A stretch of DNA of 64,000 nt, taken from the NCBI RefSeq assembly GCF_008691045.1, contig NZ_VMSO01000007.1, positions 62,001 through 126,000 on the forward strand, read 5' to 3'. Under the pieces are notes generated by a model. It was not told the DNA's origin. It made no database searches and worked only from the letters and a program-made list of their open reading frames with translations. Origin of the DNA: Mediterraneibacter catenae (lineage in GTDB: Bacteria; Bacillota; Clostridia; Lachnospirales; Lachnospiraceae). A program made the translations under genes and the position numbers. How positions within the stretch are numbered: the first letter of the stretch is position 1; each line of letters opens with the position of its first letter. Below are positions 17,882 to 27,243 of the stretch, in pieces.

Positions 17882-20533
17882 CTACCATCTGTTTTTCAGT
17901 TTGTTCTGCAGCCGGTAAATCGTGTTAAGGGCATCTATAGGCGTCATATTGCCTACGTCGAGCGATTTGAGTTCCTCGAGGACATCGTCATCCTTCACCG
18001 TATCGAACAGCGACATCTGGGCGATATCGACCTCATCATACTTCTTTACTTTCGGTTTCTTCCTCGATACTTTATCTTTCGTGGCAATCTCACTGACCCG
18101 TGTCGTAATATCTCCTTCACTCAGTTCTTCCACGATCTCTTTTGCACGGTTAATTACAAGATCCGGTACGCCTGCAAGTTTTGCCACCTGGATACCGTAA
18201 CTCTTATCTGCGCCGCCTTTTACGATCTTTCGCAGGAAGACGATATCATCACCCTTTTCTTTGACGGCAATACAGTAATTATTTACATTTTCTATTTTGC
18301 CCTCCAGCTCGGTCAGCTCGTGGTAATGCGTTGCGAACAGCGTCTTCGCGCCCAGGAGCCTGCTGTCGCTGATATACTCGACCACAGCCCACGCGATGGA
18401 CAGCCCGTCAAATGTACTCGTACCTCTTCCGATCTCGTCCAGGATCAGCAGACTCTTTGAAGTGGCATTTCTCAGGATATTTGCCACCTCCGTCATCTCA
18501 ACCATAAAAGTACTCTGTCCGGAAGCAAGATCATCCGAAGCTCCGACTCTCGTAAATATCCTGTCGGAAATGCCGATATTCGCACTCTTGGCCGGCACAA
18601 AGGAACCCACCTGCGCCATAAGCGCTATCAGTGCGGTCTGGCGCATATAGGTTGATTTTCCCGCCATGTTCGGTCCTGTAATAATAGAGATCCTGTGCTT
18701 TTTGTCATCCAGATATGTATCGTTGGCTATAAACATATCATTCGGAATCATCCGCTCTACTACCGGATGTCTGCCTTCTTTAATATCTATAACGCCTTTT
18801 TCATTGATCTTCGGGCGCACATAGTTATTCCGCTCTGCAACAAGTGCAAGAGAAGCAAATACGTCAAGTGCCGCCACCGCTTTCGCCGTCTGCTGTATCC
18901 GCTCTACTTCGGCCGCCACAGTCTCTCTGACTTCTGTGTAAAGTTCATATTCCAGAGCATAGAGCTTATCTTCTGCACCAAGGATCATATCCTCCAGCTC
19001 CTTCAGCTCCGGAGTGATATACCGCTCCGCATTGGCGAGGGTCTGTTTTCTCGTATAATATTCCGGAACAAGATCCTTGTAAGAGTTAGTGACTTCAAGA
19101 TAGTATCCGAACACCTTATTGTATTTGATCCTTAAGTTCTTGATACCGGTCTTTTCTCTCTCATCGTTCTCCAGTTTGGCCAGCCAGTCTTTGCCGTCAG
19201 ATTTGGCACGGCGCAGCTTGTCCACTTCTTCGTTATAACCGTCCCTGATGATATTTCCCTCTTTCATCGCAATTGGCGGTTCTTCCCGGATAGCATTGGT
19301 GATCAGTGTACACAAGTCCTCAAGGGGATCCAGCTCTTCCATGATCGATCTGAGCAGATCACACTGCATATCCTGCAGGATATACCGGATCGGAGGAAGC
19401 ATCTCCAGAGAAGTCCGGAAAGCCGTCAGATCACGGGGATTCGCCGAACCATATGTAATCTTCATGATCAGACGTTCCAGATCATAGACAGGTGAGAGAT
19501 ACTCCCTGAGTTCTTCTCTTGAGATCGCCTGATTTTTCAATTCCTGTACTGCATCCAGCCGTTTCTCGATCTCTTTCTTGTCGATCAGCGGCTGCTCTAT
19601 ATATTTACGGAGCGTCCTTGCTCCCATTGCCGTCTTCGTCTTGTCCAGTACCCAGAGGAGAGAGCCTCTCTTCTGCTTCTCCCTGAGCGTCTCGCACAGT
19701 TCCAGATTTCTCCGCGTGGAGCTGTCGAGCATCATGAATTTACCTGATGTATAAGGCGTAATATGCGTCAGATTTGACAGATCATTCTTCTGTGTCTCAA
19801 GAAGATACTGGAGCAGCGCGCCTGCGCTGATCACACCACAGTCATAGTCTGCAAGGCCGAGTCCCGCAAAAGAGGACACTTTGAAATGATCCAGCAGTTT
19901 CTGTCTGCACACCGCGTCGTCAAAATACCACGCATCCAGCGAATATATCGTAATCCCAAGGCGGTCCCTCATACCGTCCAGATCCATTCCGCTCATATAG
20001 AACGCCTCATTGCAGATGATCTCCGACGGAGAGAACCTGTAAATCTCATCCATCAGTCTGGCGCTGTCCTCGATCTCCGTCACAAAATAATCTCCGGTCG
20101 TGATATCTGCCACAGAGACTCCGTACCTGTCTGCAATATAGACTATACACATAATATAATTATTCTTCGACTCGTCGAGTGCCTGCGTATCCAGATTCGT
20201 CCCCGGCGTCACAATGCGCACTACTTCCCGCTTCACAATGCCTTTCGCCGTCTTCGGGTCCTCCACCTGCTCGCAGATTGCCACTTTATATCCTTTGGAG
20301 ACCAGTTTGTTCAGATAACTCTCCACAGCATGATAAGGGACACCGCACATGGGTGCCCGCTCTTCCTGACCGCAGTTCTTTCCGGTCAGCGTGATCTCCA
20401 GTTCCCGCGATGCCGTCAGCGCATCGTCAAAGAACATCTCATAAAAATCGCCTAATCTATAGAACAGAATGCAGTCCTGATACTGGGATTTTGTCTCCAT
20501 ATACTGTTTCATCATTGGTGTTAATTCAGCCAC
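17882..20533 (-). CDS. mutS: DNA mismatch recognition ATPase MutS
   Basis: An 883-residue MutS1. The N-terminal mismatch-binding domain contains CILFYRLGDFYEMFFDDA, including the conserved Phe-x-Glu wedge. The C-terminal ABC-type ATPase has Walker A GPNMAGKST, the LASGQSTFMVEM signature-like loop and Walker B LLILDEIGRGTS. The C-terminus has the usual short tail. The start is GTG, 7 bases after AAAGGAG. It heads the mutS-mutL-miaA operon, downstream of the promoter at 20606-20634. Confidence 0.97.
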   Translation of the reverse strand: MAELTPMMKQYMETKSQYQDCILFYRLGDFYEMFFDDALTASRELEITLTGKNCGQEERAPMCGVPYHAVESYLNKLVSKGYKVAICEQVEDPKTAKGIVKREVVRIVTPGTNLDTQALDESKNNYIMCIVYIADRYGVSVADITTGDYFVTEIEDSARLMDEIYRFSPSEIICNEAFYMSGMDLDGMRDRLGITIYSLDAWYFDDAVCRQKLLDHFKVSSFAGLGLADYDCGVISAGALLQYLLETQKNDLSNLTHITPYTSGKFMMLDSSTRRNLELCETLREKQKRGSLLWVLDKTKTAMGARTLRKYIEQPLIDKKEIEKRLDAVQELKNQAISREELREYLSPVYDLERLIMKITYGSANPRDLTAFRTSLEMLPPIRYILQDMQCDLLRSIMEELDPLEDLCTLITNAIREEPPIAMKEGNIIRDGYNEEVDKLRRAKSDGKDWLAKLENDEREKTGIKNLRIKYNKVFGYYLEVTNSYKDLVPEYYTRKQTLANAERYITPELKELEDMILGAEDKLYALEYELYTEVRETVAAEVERIQQTAKAVAALDVFASLALVAERNNYVRPKINEKGVIDIKEGRHPVVERMIPNDMFIANDTYLDDKKHRISIITGPNMAGKSTYMRQTALIALMAQVGSFVPAKSANIGISDRIFTRVGASDDLASGQSTFMVEMTEVANILRNATSKSLLILDEIGRGTSTFDGLSIAWAVVEYISDSRLLGAKTLFATHYHELTELEGKIENVNNYCIAVKEKGDDIVFLRKIVKGGADKSYGIQVAKLAGVPDLVINRAKEIVEELSEGDITTRVSEIATKDKVSRKKPKVKKYDEVDIAQMSLFDTVKDDDVLEELKSLDVGNMTPIDALNTIYRLQNKLKNRW

Positions 20534-20605
20534 ATTCGTACTCCTTTACTCTGTCTGCATACTGTCTTGCGCATGCATATTTGCCGATAAATTTTCCGCG
20601 GAAGT

Positions 20606-20634
20606 ATTATAGCATTTTTGATAATCCACTTCAA
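20606..20634 (-). promoter_or_regulatory. Sigma-A type promoter for mutS operon
   Basis: On the minus strand TTGAAG, a 17-base spacer and TATAAT read towards mutS, ending ~70 bases before its GTG. Five of six bases match the -35 consensus and all six the -10. Confidence 0.75.
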
Positions 20635-20641
20635 CTTTGTT

Positions 20642-21058
20642 TTACAGGACATGAAATCCCGGCATCTTCTCTCCATACAGAAAGTGCAGCAGATATCCGC
20701 TCAGCAGTATTCCGACGGCGCACAGTCCGGAAAAGATGATCGTAAAAGGCAGGCAGATCTGTCCCATGATCTGAAAGGGCTGATCTGTATAATCCCATAC
20801 ATTCCAGTGCATCACTTTGTTTACCAGGATTCCAGTTATGAATTCGCAGGCAGTCACAAAAATCACACACCATCCCACCTGTTTCCAGAGAGGTGCAGTC
20901 CATCCTGTCCACATGCCCTGCTGGGCAAAAAAGACAAGGCAGATCCCGCCCAGCAGGAACATGGACCAGTGAGAGAATCCCCGGAACATCATCTCAAAGG
21001 AATAGTAGAGCGTTCCGCCCAGCGCCCATAAAAATAAGTATTCGCTCAGTCGTTTCAC
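20642..21058 (-). CDS. Small integral membrane protein, putative ABC-transporter permease family (CmpB-like)
   Basis: A ~138-residue protein with about four hydrophobic segments (LFLWALGGTLYYSFEMMF; FLLGGICLVFFAQQG; VIFVTACEFITGILV; LPFTIIFSGLCAVGILLSGY) and the conserved-looking motif NKVMHWNVWDYTDQPFQIMGQICL. This resembles the 'putative ABC transporter permease' family (PF06541-like) of Clostridia, whose function is unknown despite the name. The start is ambiguous: GTG (VKRLSEY) is 8 bases after AAAGGA; an ATG six codons upstream overlaps that site. It is monocistronic, converging on no neighbour. Confidence 0.75.
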   Translation of the reverse strand: MKRLSEYLFLWALGGTLYYSFEMMFRGFSHWSMFLLGGICLVFFAQQGMWTGWTAPLWKQVGWCVIFVTACEFITGILVNKVMHWNVWDYTDQPFQIMGQICLPFTIIFSGLCAVGILLSGYLLHFLYGEKMPGFHVL

Positions 21059-21193
21059 GATAAGTATCCTTTCCATTTACAGTATTTCCCGTTTTTCATT
21101 TTACGCTCTGAAAAACACTTACGGATAGTCTGAGCTTTTTACGTACAATTTATAAGTGGAAATGATTGATTGATTTTACGGGCAAAGCAGTGA

Positions 21194-22507
21194 TCACTCT
21201 TTCCGAAAGTTTTTGATCTCTTCCAACCGCTGTGCTGTTTTCCTCTCCTCCCCTTCAAGAGTGGGATGATAATAGGTCCTGTCTTTTAAACTGTCAGGCA
21301 TGCACTGCATATGTGTCAGTTTTTCTTCCGTATCGTGTGCATATTCGTAACCTTTGCCGTATCCCTGCTCTTTCATAAGCCCGGTAACAGCGTTTCTGAT
21401 CTGCATGGGCACCGGCTCTGCCCTCAAAGTTTTAACATCTTTCTTCGCCGCCTCACAGGCTGTATAAAGGGCATTGGACTTCGGCGCCATGGACAGATAG
21501 ACGACCGCATGAGTGAGATGGACATCACACTCGGGCATACCAAGGAAATGACATGCCTGATAGGCTGCCACAGCCACCTGCAGTGCACGGCTGTCCGCCA
21601 TTCCTACATCTTCACTCGCAAAACGGATCAGTCTTCTGGCAATGTACAGCGGATTTTCTCCGCCTTCCAGCATGCGCATCATCCAGTATATGGCCGCATC
21701 CGGATCGCTGTTCCTCATGGATTTGTGGAGCGCGGAAATCAGATTATAATGTTCTTCTCCTGTCTTGTCGTACAGAAGCGACTTCCGGCTGATACACTGC
21801 GCCAGCCCTTCTGTCGTGACGGTAATTCCTTTTGCACTGATCTCGCCGTTTAACACAGCCATCTCCAGGGTGTTGAGCGCAGTTCTTGCATCGCCGTTTG
21901 CGAACGCAGCGACAGCCCGAAGGTTTTCCGGGGATATTTCCACATTCTGATTCCCGAAGCCCGCGGGATTGCTCAGGGCATTTTGCAGCAGCTTTACAAG
22001 ATCATCTTCCTCAAGGGCTTTGAGAACGAAGACGCGGCACCTGGACAAAAGGGCCGCATTGATCTCAAAGGACGGATTCTCTGTCGTCGCTCCGATCAGG
22101 ATAATACTCCCTTTCTCCACATAAGGAAGGAATGCATCCTGCTGGGCCTTATTAAACCGATGGATCTCATCCACAAAAAGGACAGTGCGCATCCCGACTC
22201 TCCTGCTCATCTCCGCCCGGTTCATCACTTCTTTAATCTCTTTGATTCCGCTGGTGACGGCACTGAAGTTGATAAATTCAGACTTTGTCTTTCCTGCAAT
22301 TATACTCGCAAGAGTCGTCTTTCCAACTCCCGGAGGTCCCCAGAAAATCATGGATGAAATCTGGTCTCTCTCGATCAGCTGCCGGAGGATCTTTCCTCTG
22401 CCGACCAGATGCTGCTGTCCGACAAATTCATCCAGTGAATCAGGGCGCAGCCTGCTTGCCAGCGGAGTCATCGCTCTGTTATTCCCGAATAATGACAACT
22501 GTTCCAT
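21194..22507 (-). CDS. rarA: Replication-associated recombination ATPase RarA (MgsA)
   Basis: A 437-residue AAA+ ATPase related to clamp-loader subunits, acting at stalled forks. The N-terminal region reads LASRLRPDSLDEFVGQQHL; Walker A GPPGVGKTT is at ~57-65, Walker B FVDEIHRFNK, sensor ATTENPSFE, and the C-terminal tetramerisation region has EGGENPLYIARRL and ASEDVGMADSRAL. The EQLSLFG N-terminus resembles a clamp-binding peptide, an inference. GAGAGGG precedes the ATG. It lies downstream of the strong pnp terminator, so it is expressed separately. Confidence 0.95.
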   Translation of the reverse strand: MEQLSLFGNNRAMTPLASRLRPDSLDEFVGQQHLVGRGKILRQLIERDQISSMIFWGPPGVGKTTLASIIAGKTKSEFINFSAVTSGIKEIKEVMNRAEMSRRVGMRTVLFVDEIHRFNKAQQDAFLPYVEKGSIILIGATTENPSFEINAALLSRCRVFVLKALEEDDLVKLLQNALSNPAGFGNQNVEISPENLRAVAAFANGDARTALNTLEMAVLNGEISAKGITVTTEGLAQCISRKSLLYDKTGEEHYNLISALHKSMRNSDPDAAIYWMMRMLEGGENPLYIARRLIRFASEDVGMADSRALQVAVAAYQACHFLGMPECDVHLTHAVVYLSMAPKSNALYTACEAAKKDVKTLRAEPVPMQIRNAVTGLMKEQGYGKGYEYAHDTEEKLTHMQCMPDSLKDRTYYHPTLEGEERKTAQRLEEIKNFRKE

Positions 22508-22539
22508 GCCTGTCCCTCTCTTTTTTCACACAAAGTACA

Positions 22540-22585
22540 AAATAGACGCATAGCAGGACCATGATGCCCGGTCCTGCTCTGCGTC
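22540..22585 (-). terminator. Intrinsic terminator after pnp
   Basis: 16-base arms at 22545-22560 and 22570-22585 pair with a single mismatch around a 9-base loop; on the minus strand the stem is followed by TATTTTG. It starts ~27 bases after the pnp stop and isolates pnp from rarA. Confidence 0.85.
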
Positions 22586-22611
22586 ATATACTGTTTCCTC
22601 TTTTATCAGTT

Positions 22612-24699
22612 CTATTCAGCTACGTCTCTGATGCTGAAGCTGAATCTTCCCATCTTATCTTTTCCGAGGCATACTGCCTTGACAACGTCACCGAGCGCAA
22701 GGACATCCTCTACTTTATTGACTCTCTGTTTTGCAATCTTAGAGATGTGTACAAGCCCCTCTTTTCCAGGTGCAAACTCGAGGAAAGCGCCGAACTCTTT
22801 AATGCTGACAACCTTTCCTTCAAACACCTGACCAGCCTCAAAATCTGTCACGATCGTATGGATCAGTTTTGCTGCTTTATCCATACCTTCTTTCTCCGTG
22901 CCGCAGATGGAGACGAAACCATCGTCCTCGATGTCGATCTGCACGCCTGTCTGCTCGATGATCGCATTGATCGTCTTGCCTCTCTGGCCTACCACGTCAC
23001 CGATCTTCTGCGGATCGATCTGCATCTGGATGATCTTCGGAGCATACTTTCCGACTTCCGGTCTCGGTTCTGCGATTGCCTTGTTCATCACTTCATCGAT
23101 GATGTACAGTCTCGCCTTTCTTGTTGCTGCGATCGCCTCCTCGATGATCGGTCTCGTCAGTCCGTGGATCTTAATATCCATCTGGATTGCAGTGATTCCT
23201 TCATGTGTACCTGCCACCTTGAAATCCATATCGCCGAAGAAGTCCTCAAGTCCCTGAATATCTGTCAGGACAAGATAATCCTCATCTGTCTCTCCTGTCA
23301 CGAGTCCGCAGGAGATACCGGCTACCGGAGCCTTGATCGGTACGCCTGCTGTCATAAGAGACATACTGGACGCACATACGCTGGCCTGAGAAGTAGAACC
23401 GTTAGACTCAAATGTCTCGGATACCGTACGGATCGCATACGGGAACTCAGCTTCACTCGGAAGTACCGGCAGCAGTGCTCTCTCTGCCAGCGCTCCGTGT
23501 CCGATCTCGCGACGTCCCGGTCCTCTTGACGGCTTTGTCTCACCTACAGAGTATGACGGGAAATTGTAGTGGTGCATATATCTCTTGGATGTCTCGGCCT
23601 CGTCAAGTCCGTCCAGTCTCTGTGCCTCTGAGAGCGGAGCCAGTGTCGTCACTGTACAGATCTGTGTCTGTCCTCTTGTAAACATAGCGGAACCGTGAAC
23701 TCTCGGGATCAGGTCAACTTCGGCAGCGAGCGGTCTGATCTGATCGATCGCACGGCCATCCGGACGTTTGTGATCTTTCAGGATCATCTTTCTCACTGTC
23801 TTCTTCTGATACTGATATATAGCTTCACCCAGCTTGTCAAGCCATTCCTCTTTATCTGCGAATGCCTCTGCCAGTTTGTCTGTGAGCACGCGGATGTTCT
23901 CTTCTCTGGTCTGCTTGTCGTCTGTAAATACAGCCTCTTCCATCTCTGCAGGAGGAACGATCTCCTGAATTGCATCAAAAAGCTCCTGCGGCACCGCAAA
24001 GCTCTGATACTCATGTTTTGGCTTGCCGCACTCTGACACGATCGTATCGAAAAATGCGATCACTTTCTGGTTAAGATCATGGGCTGCAAAGATCGCCTCG
24101 ATCATCTTATCCTCCGGCACTTCATTTGCACCAGCCTCGATCATGATAACCTTTTCCTTTGTAGAAGCTACTGTCAGCGCCATGTCTGACACTTCTCTCT
24201 GGGCAGCAGTCGGATTGAATACAAATTCACCGTCTATAAGTCCCACCTGTGTCGTAGAAATCGGTCCGTCAAACGGAATATCGGAAATACTTGTCGCAAT
24301 AGAAGCTCCCAGCATAGCTGTCAGCTCCGGACTGCAGTCCTGATCCACTGCCATGACCAGATTCTCCAGTGTCACGTCATTTCTGTAATCCTTTGGGAAA
24401 AGCGGGCGCATCGGACGGTCGATGACACGGTCTGTCAGGATCGCGTTTTCTGACGCCTTGCCCTCTCTCTTGTTGAATCCTCCCGGGATTTTTCCGACAG
24501 AATACATTCTCTCATTATACTCTACACTTAAGGGAAAGAAATCAATCCCTTCTCTCGGTTTCTCGGATGCAGTCGCAGTACAGAGTACAGTCGTATCGCC
24601 GTAGTGCATAAGGACAGCGCCGTTTGCCTGCTTTGCCACTCTGTCGACATCTACGCGCAGCGTTCTGCCTGCAAGTTCCATTTCATACTTCTTGTACAT
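22612..24699 (-). CDS. pnp: Polyribonucleotide nucleotidyltransferase (PNPase)
   Basis: A 695-residue phosphorolytic 3'-5' exoribonuclease. It has two RNase PH domains (first with GDTTVLCTATASEKPREGIDFFPL, second with RVHGSAMFTRGQTQ and the SETFESNGSTSQASVC active-site region), then a KH domain (GDVVGQRGKTINAIIEQTG) and an S1 domain (GKVVSIKEFGAFLEFAPGKEGLVHIS). The start MYKKYEME follows AAGGAG by 6 bases. It lies downstream of rpsO as in many bacteria, but a terminator follows rpsO and pnp has its own promoter and a long leader hairpin. Confidence 0.98.
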   Translation of the reverse strand: MYKKYEMELAGRTLRVDVDRVAKQANGAVLMHYGDTTVLCTATASEKPREGIDFFPLSVEYNERMYSVGKIPGGFNKREGKASENAILTDRVIDRPMRPLFPKDYRNDVTLENLVMAVDQDCSPELTAMLGASIATSISDIPFDGPISTTQVGLIDGEFVFNPTAAQREVSDMALTVASTKEKVIMIEAGANEVPEDKMIEAIFAAHDLNQKVIAFFDTIVSECGKPKHEYQSFAVPQELFDAIQEIVPPAEMEEAVFTDDKQTREENIRVLTDKLAEAFADKEEWLDKLGEAIYQYQKKTVRKMILKDHKRPDGRAIDQIRPLAAEVDLIPRVHGSAMFTRGQTQICTVTTLAPLSEAQRLDGLDEAETSKRYMHHYNFPSYSVGETKPSRGPGRREIGHGALAERALLPVLPSEAEFPYAIRTVSETFESNGSTSQASVCASSMSLMTAGVPIKAPVAGISCGLVTGETDEDYLVLTDIQGLEDFFGDMDFKVAGTHEGITAIQMDIKIHGLTRPIIEEAIAATRKARLYIIDEVMNKAIAEPRPEVGKYAPKIIQMQIDPQKIGDVVGQRGKTINAIIEQTGVQIDIEDDGFVSICGTEKEGMDKAAKLIHTIVTDFEAGQVFEGKVVSIKEFGAFLEFAPGKEGLVHISKIAKQRVNKVEDVLALGDVVKAVCLGKDKMGRFSFSIRDVAE

Positions 24700-24744
24700 T
24701 TTATTCTCCTTTTTCACTCGATTTTATCGTGCAGACAGATGTCT

Positions 24745-24802
24745 CCGAAACTACTGAAAAATGCACTATAACGACCGGTAATGCGCTTTTCAGTGGTCTC
24801 GG
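24745..24802 (-). promoter_or_regulatory. Long hairpin in the pnp leader
   Basis: Arms of about 19-20 bases (24745-24764 and 24783-24802) pair with a few mismatches around an ~18-base loop, inside the pnp 5' untranslated region, ~45-100 bases before the ATG. Known biology: in E. coli the pnp leader forms a double-stranded RNA cut by RNase III, which lets PNPase repress itself. Position and shape fit the same logic here; regulation itself is inferred. Confidence 0.6.
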
Positions 24803-24830
24803 TTACGTAAAGCTGTCCGCAATCTAAAAT

Positions 24831-24859
24831 ATTATATCATATCATATTATGTAAGGCAA
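24831..24859 (-). promoter_or_regulatory. Promoter for pnp
   Basis: TTGCCT, 17-base spacer, TATAAT on the minus strand, just upstream of the leader hairpin and immediately downstream of the rpsO terminator. The -10 is perfect, the -35 has four matches. Confidence 0.7.
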
Positions 24860-24867
24860 TCACTTTC

Positions 24868-24898
24868 AAAAAAAGCAGGGCAGAATGCTCTGCCCCGC
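24868..24898 (-). terminator. Intrinsic terminator after rpsO
   Basis: A GC-rich stem spanning 24875-24898 (GCGGGGCAGAG pairing with CTCTGCCC-type bases read on the minus strand, one G-U or mismatch) is followed by seven T residues. It begins ~26 bases after the rpsO stop. Confidence 0.9.
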
Positions 24899-24924
24899 TT
24901 TTGCTTTCTTTTTGAAGCCTCCGA

Positions 24925-25191
24925 CTATTTTCTAAGTCCGAGTCTCTCGATCAGTGAACGATATCTCTCAATGTCCACTTTCTTTAAGTATGCAAGAAGT
25001 CCTCTTCTCTGACCTACCATCTTAAGAAGTCCTCTTCTTGAGTGGTGATCCTTCGGATTAGCTTTAAAGTGCTCTGTCAGCTCATTGATTCTTGCTGTCA
25101 GGATAGCTACCTGTACCTCCGGTGATCCTGTGTCACCTTCTGTTCTTCCATACTCTTTGATGATTGCCTGTTTCTTGTCTTTTGCGATCAT
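24925..25191 (-). CDS. rpsO: 30S ribosomal protein S15
   Basis: An 88-residue S15 of canonical length; it binds 16S rRNA early in 30S assembly. Diagnostic segments are [28 protein letters not shown] and [10 protein letters not shown]. Two in-frame ATGs are two codons apart; the second is 8 bases after AAGGAGG, while the first nearly overlaps it, so MIAKDKK is chosen. It has its own promoter and terminator. Confidence 0.98.
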   Translation of the reverse strand: MIAKDKKQAIIKEYGRTEGDTGSPEVQVAILTARINELTEHFKANPKDHHSRRGLLKMVGQRRGLLAYLKKVDIERYRSLIERLGLRK

Positions 25192-25285
25192 TTTCATTTC
25201 CTCCTTAAAATACTTTGATAAAACGCCTGGTATTAAGCAATGGTCGGAGTGATCCGATTACCGAACACCGGCTTTAACCTTGCAT

Positions 25286-25314
25286 AGTATAGCATATGCT
25301 CCGGGTATTGTAAA
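25286..25314 (-). promoter_or_regulatory. Promoter for rpsO
   Basis: TTTACA, 17-base spacer, TATACT on the minus strand (five of six matches in each box), in the gap after ribF. The leader between it and rpsO contains a small hairpin TCGGA-TCAC-TCCGA, a possible S15 autoregulation site (speculative). Confidence 0.75.
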
Positions 25315-25322
25315 GATATTTT

Positions 25323-26234
25323 TCATTCCCCGCTCTTCTCTCTCAGGGCGGCAAAATACCGCTCACCGTAGCGCATATCTCTCATGACATTGTTTTTCAG
25401 TTCCTCCACGGAGCCGAACTTAGTCTCCGGCCTCTCAAATTCGCAGAACTGTGCGGTGATCTCCTTGCCGTAGGCATCTCCGTCATATCCGTAGACATAC
25501 ACTTCCAGCAGTCTCCGCTGTTCGTCTGTCACTGTCGGCTTGATTCCGGCATTGCCGACGGCATCATACCATTTTCCGTCGATCCTGACACGGCAGGCAT
25601 AGACACCGAACCGTGGAAGGATCTTATTTTTCTCCGGCTCAATATTCATAGTCGGAAATCCCAGCGTGCGTCCGAGCTGTTTCCCGTGCCGCACGATCCC
25701 CGTCATCTCATAAGGATACCCGAGCAGGCGCTCAGCAAGCTTTACATCCCCCTGTGCAAGCGCATCTTTAATGTAAGTACTGCTTATGACAGTTCCCAGA
25801 TACCGCTCCTTCTCGATCACATCCACCGTATAGCCGTATTGATCCGCCATTTTCTGAAGCAGCGCCGCATTGCCGCGTTTGCCGTATCCGAAACTGAAAT
25901 CCGTACCGACTACGATATGCGCCGCCCGCAGAACTTTGTGCAGGATACGGTCTATAAACTCTTCTGCCTCCATCTCCCGCAGAGCCTTTGTAAACGGCTG
26001 GTCGATCAGCCAGTCCACTTTCGGCTCAAGATGCTCACGCCTCTCCCGTCCGGTCATAAGAGAGTCTCTGTGCATATCGAAGGCACAGACTATACTCTCA
26101 CATTCGTCGGATGTATAGGATCTGATCTTGTCGATCAGTTTCTGATGTCCCAGATGAAGCCCGTCGAATTTGCCGAGCGTGACTGCCGACCTCTTCTGCC
26201 CGCTGTAGGATTCGATCCCTGTAATATATTTCAT
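25323..26234 (-). CDS. ribF: Bifunctional riboflavin kinase / FAD synthetase
   Basis: A 303-residue enzyme making FMN and FAD from riboflavin. The N-terminal nucleotidyltransferase domain has GKFDGLHLGH (residues 21-30, HxGH type) and SSTYIKDAL; the C-terminal flavokinase domain has GRTLGFPTMNI and GVYACRV. It is the last gene of the nusA-infB-truB operon, starting one base after the truB stop. The ribosome site is weak (GAGAAGAG), consistent with coupling to truB. Confidence 0.97.
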   Translation of the reverse strand: MKYITGIESYSGQKRSAVTLGKFDGLHLGHQKLIDKIRSYTSDECESIVCAFDMHRDSLMTGRERREHLEPKVDWLIDQPFTKALREMEAEEFIDRILHKVLRAAHIVVGTDFSFGYGKRGNAALLQKMADQYGYTVDVIEKERYLGTVISSTYIKDALAQGDVKLAERLLGYPYEMTGIVRHGKQLGRTLGFPTMNIEPEKNKILPRFGVYACRVRIDGKWYDAVGNAGIKPTVTDEQRRLLEVYVYGYDGDAYGKEITAQFCEFERPETKFGSVEELKNNVMRDMRYGERYFAALREKSGE

Positions 26235-26235
26235 G

Positions 26236-27243
26236 TCAATTCTCTTCTCTTTCTGTTACGATCTGCTCCGGATCCAGAAACATTTTCTCAGGTCTGAATC
26301 TGCCCTCTGTTCCATCATAACGGTAGATACCAATGAAGTTTCTCCTGCTGTCATAAACGCGTACCCGCTCGCCTGCCTGTATCTCATCCGGAACAGCCGG
26401 AATATCCCTGCTCTGTGTGCTTCTATCCTTCCCTGACGTTCCTTTTAAGACCTGCTTCTTTCCGACGGGATTTCCATTGTGCACCAGGGCATCATACTCC
26501 GGTTTGACCTGAAGTTCTTTTAACTCGTCAAAAAGGCAGTCTGTCGGAATAAGTATCTCCTCCATACGGCCGTCACGGACGATCTGCTCCACTTCATCCA
26601 GCTTCAGGCTCTCCTCCAGTGAAAAGCGCCCTACCCGGGTGCGCAGCAGCTCTTCCATGCATCCTCCGCAGCCAAGTCTCCCGCCGATATCGTGACAAAG
26701 TGTACGGATGTATGTTCCTTTGGAGCAATCCACCTCCATACGGATGCGAGGCAGTTTGATTTCCTTGATCCTGATATCACGGATCATCACCCGGCGGCTC
26801 TTTCTCTCCACCGTCTTGCCTTCGCGCGCCAGCTCATAGAGCTTTTTCCCTCCGACTTTCAGGGCAGAATACATTGGCGGGATCTGATCATACGCCCCGA
26901 TAAATCCGCTGATACACTCTTCCGCAGATTTTTCTGTGACAGCTCCGCCCGGGAGTCCCGGATCATCCGGTGAATGTTCCGAGAGCACCTTTCCGGTAAT
27001 ATCCTGTGTATCCGTCGTTTTTCCGAGCAGCAGCACCGTCTCGTAAGTTTTATCCTTGTCTGTCAGCATGTCGCACACTTTTGTGGCACGTCCGAGACAG
27101 ACAGGGAGCACCCCCTCCGCTTCCGGATCAAGGGTGCCCGTATGCCCGATCTTCTTCTGTCCCACGATCCCACGCAGTCGCGCGACAACATCATGGGAAG
27201 TATAACCTTTTTCCTTGTAAATATTCAGGATCCCGTTGATCAT
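26236..27243 (-). CDS. truB: tRNA pseudouridine(55) synthase TruB
   Basis: A 335-residue pseudouridine synthase acting on U55 of the T-loop. The catalytic motif GHTGTLDPEAEGVL holds the active Asp39; KKYTSHD-like GYTSHDVVARLR and CSKGTYIRTLCHDIG are family marks. The C-terminal PUA-like part contains a less conserved insert (KKQVLKGTSGKDRSTQSRD). It overlaps nrnA by four bases (ATGA), showing translational coupling. Confidence 0.97.
   Translation of the reverse strand: MINGILNIYKEKGYTSHDVVARLRGIVGQKKIGHTGTLDPEAEGVLPVCLGRATKVCDMLTDKDKTYETVLLLGKTTDTQDITGKVLSEHSPDDPGLPGGAVTEKSAEECISGFIGAYDQIPPMYSALKVGGKKLYELAREGKTVERKSRRVMIRDIRIKEIKLPRIRMEVDCSKGTYIRTLCHDIGGRLGCGGCMEELLRTRVGRFSLEESLKLDEVEQIVRDGRMEEILIPTDCLFDELKELQVKPEYDALVHNGNPVGKKQVLKGTSGKDRSTQSRDIPAVPDEIQAGERVRVYDSRRNFIGIYRYDGTEGRFRPEKMFLDPEQIVTEREEN

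Noticed and set aside
22561-23529. A 322-codon plus-strand open frame opposite pnp
   Set aside because: It is antisense to well-conserved KH, S1 and PH domains of PNPase; composition is Cys/His/Leu-rich and unnatural.
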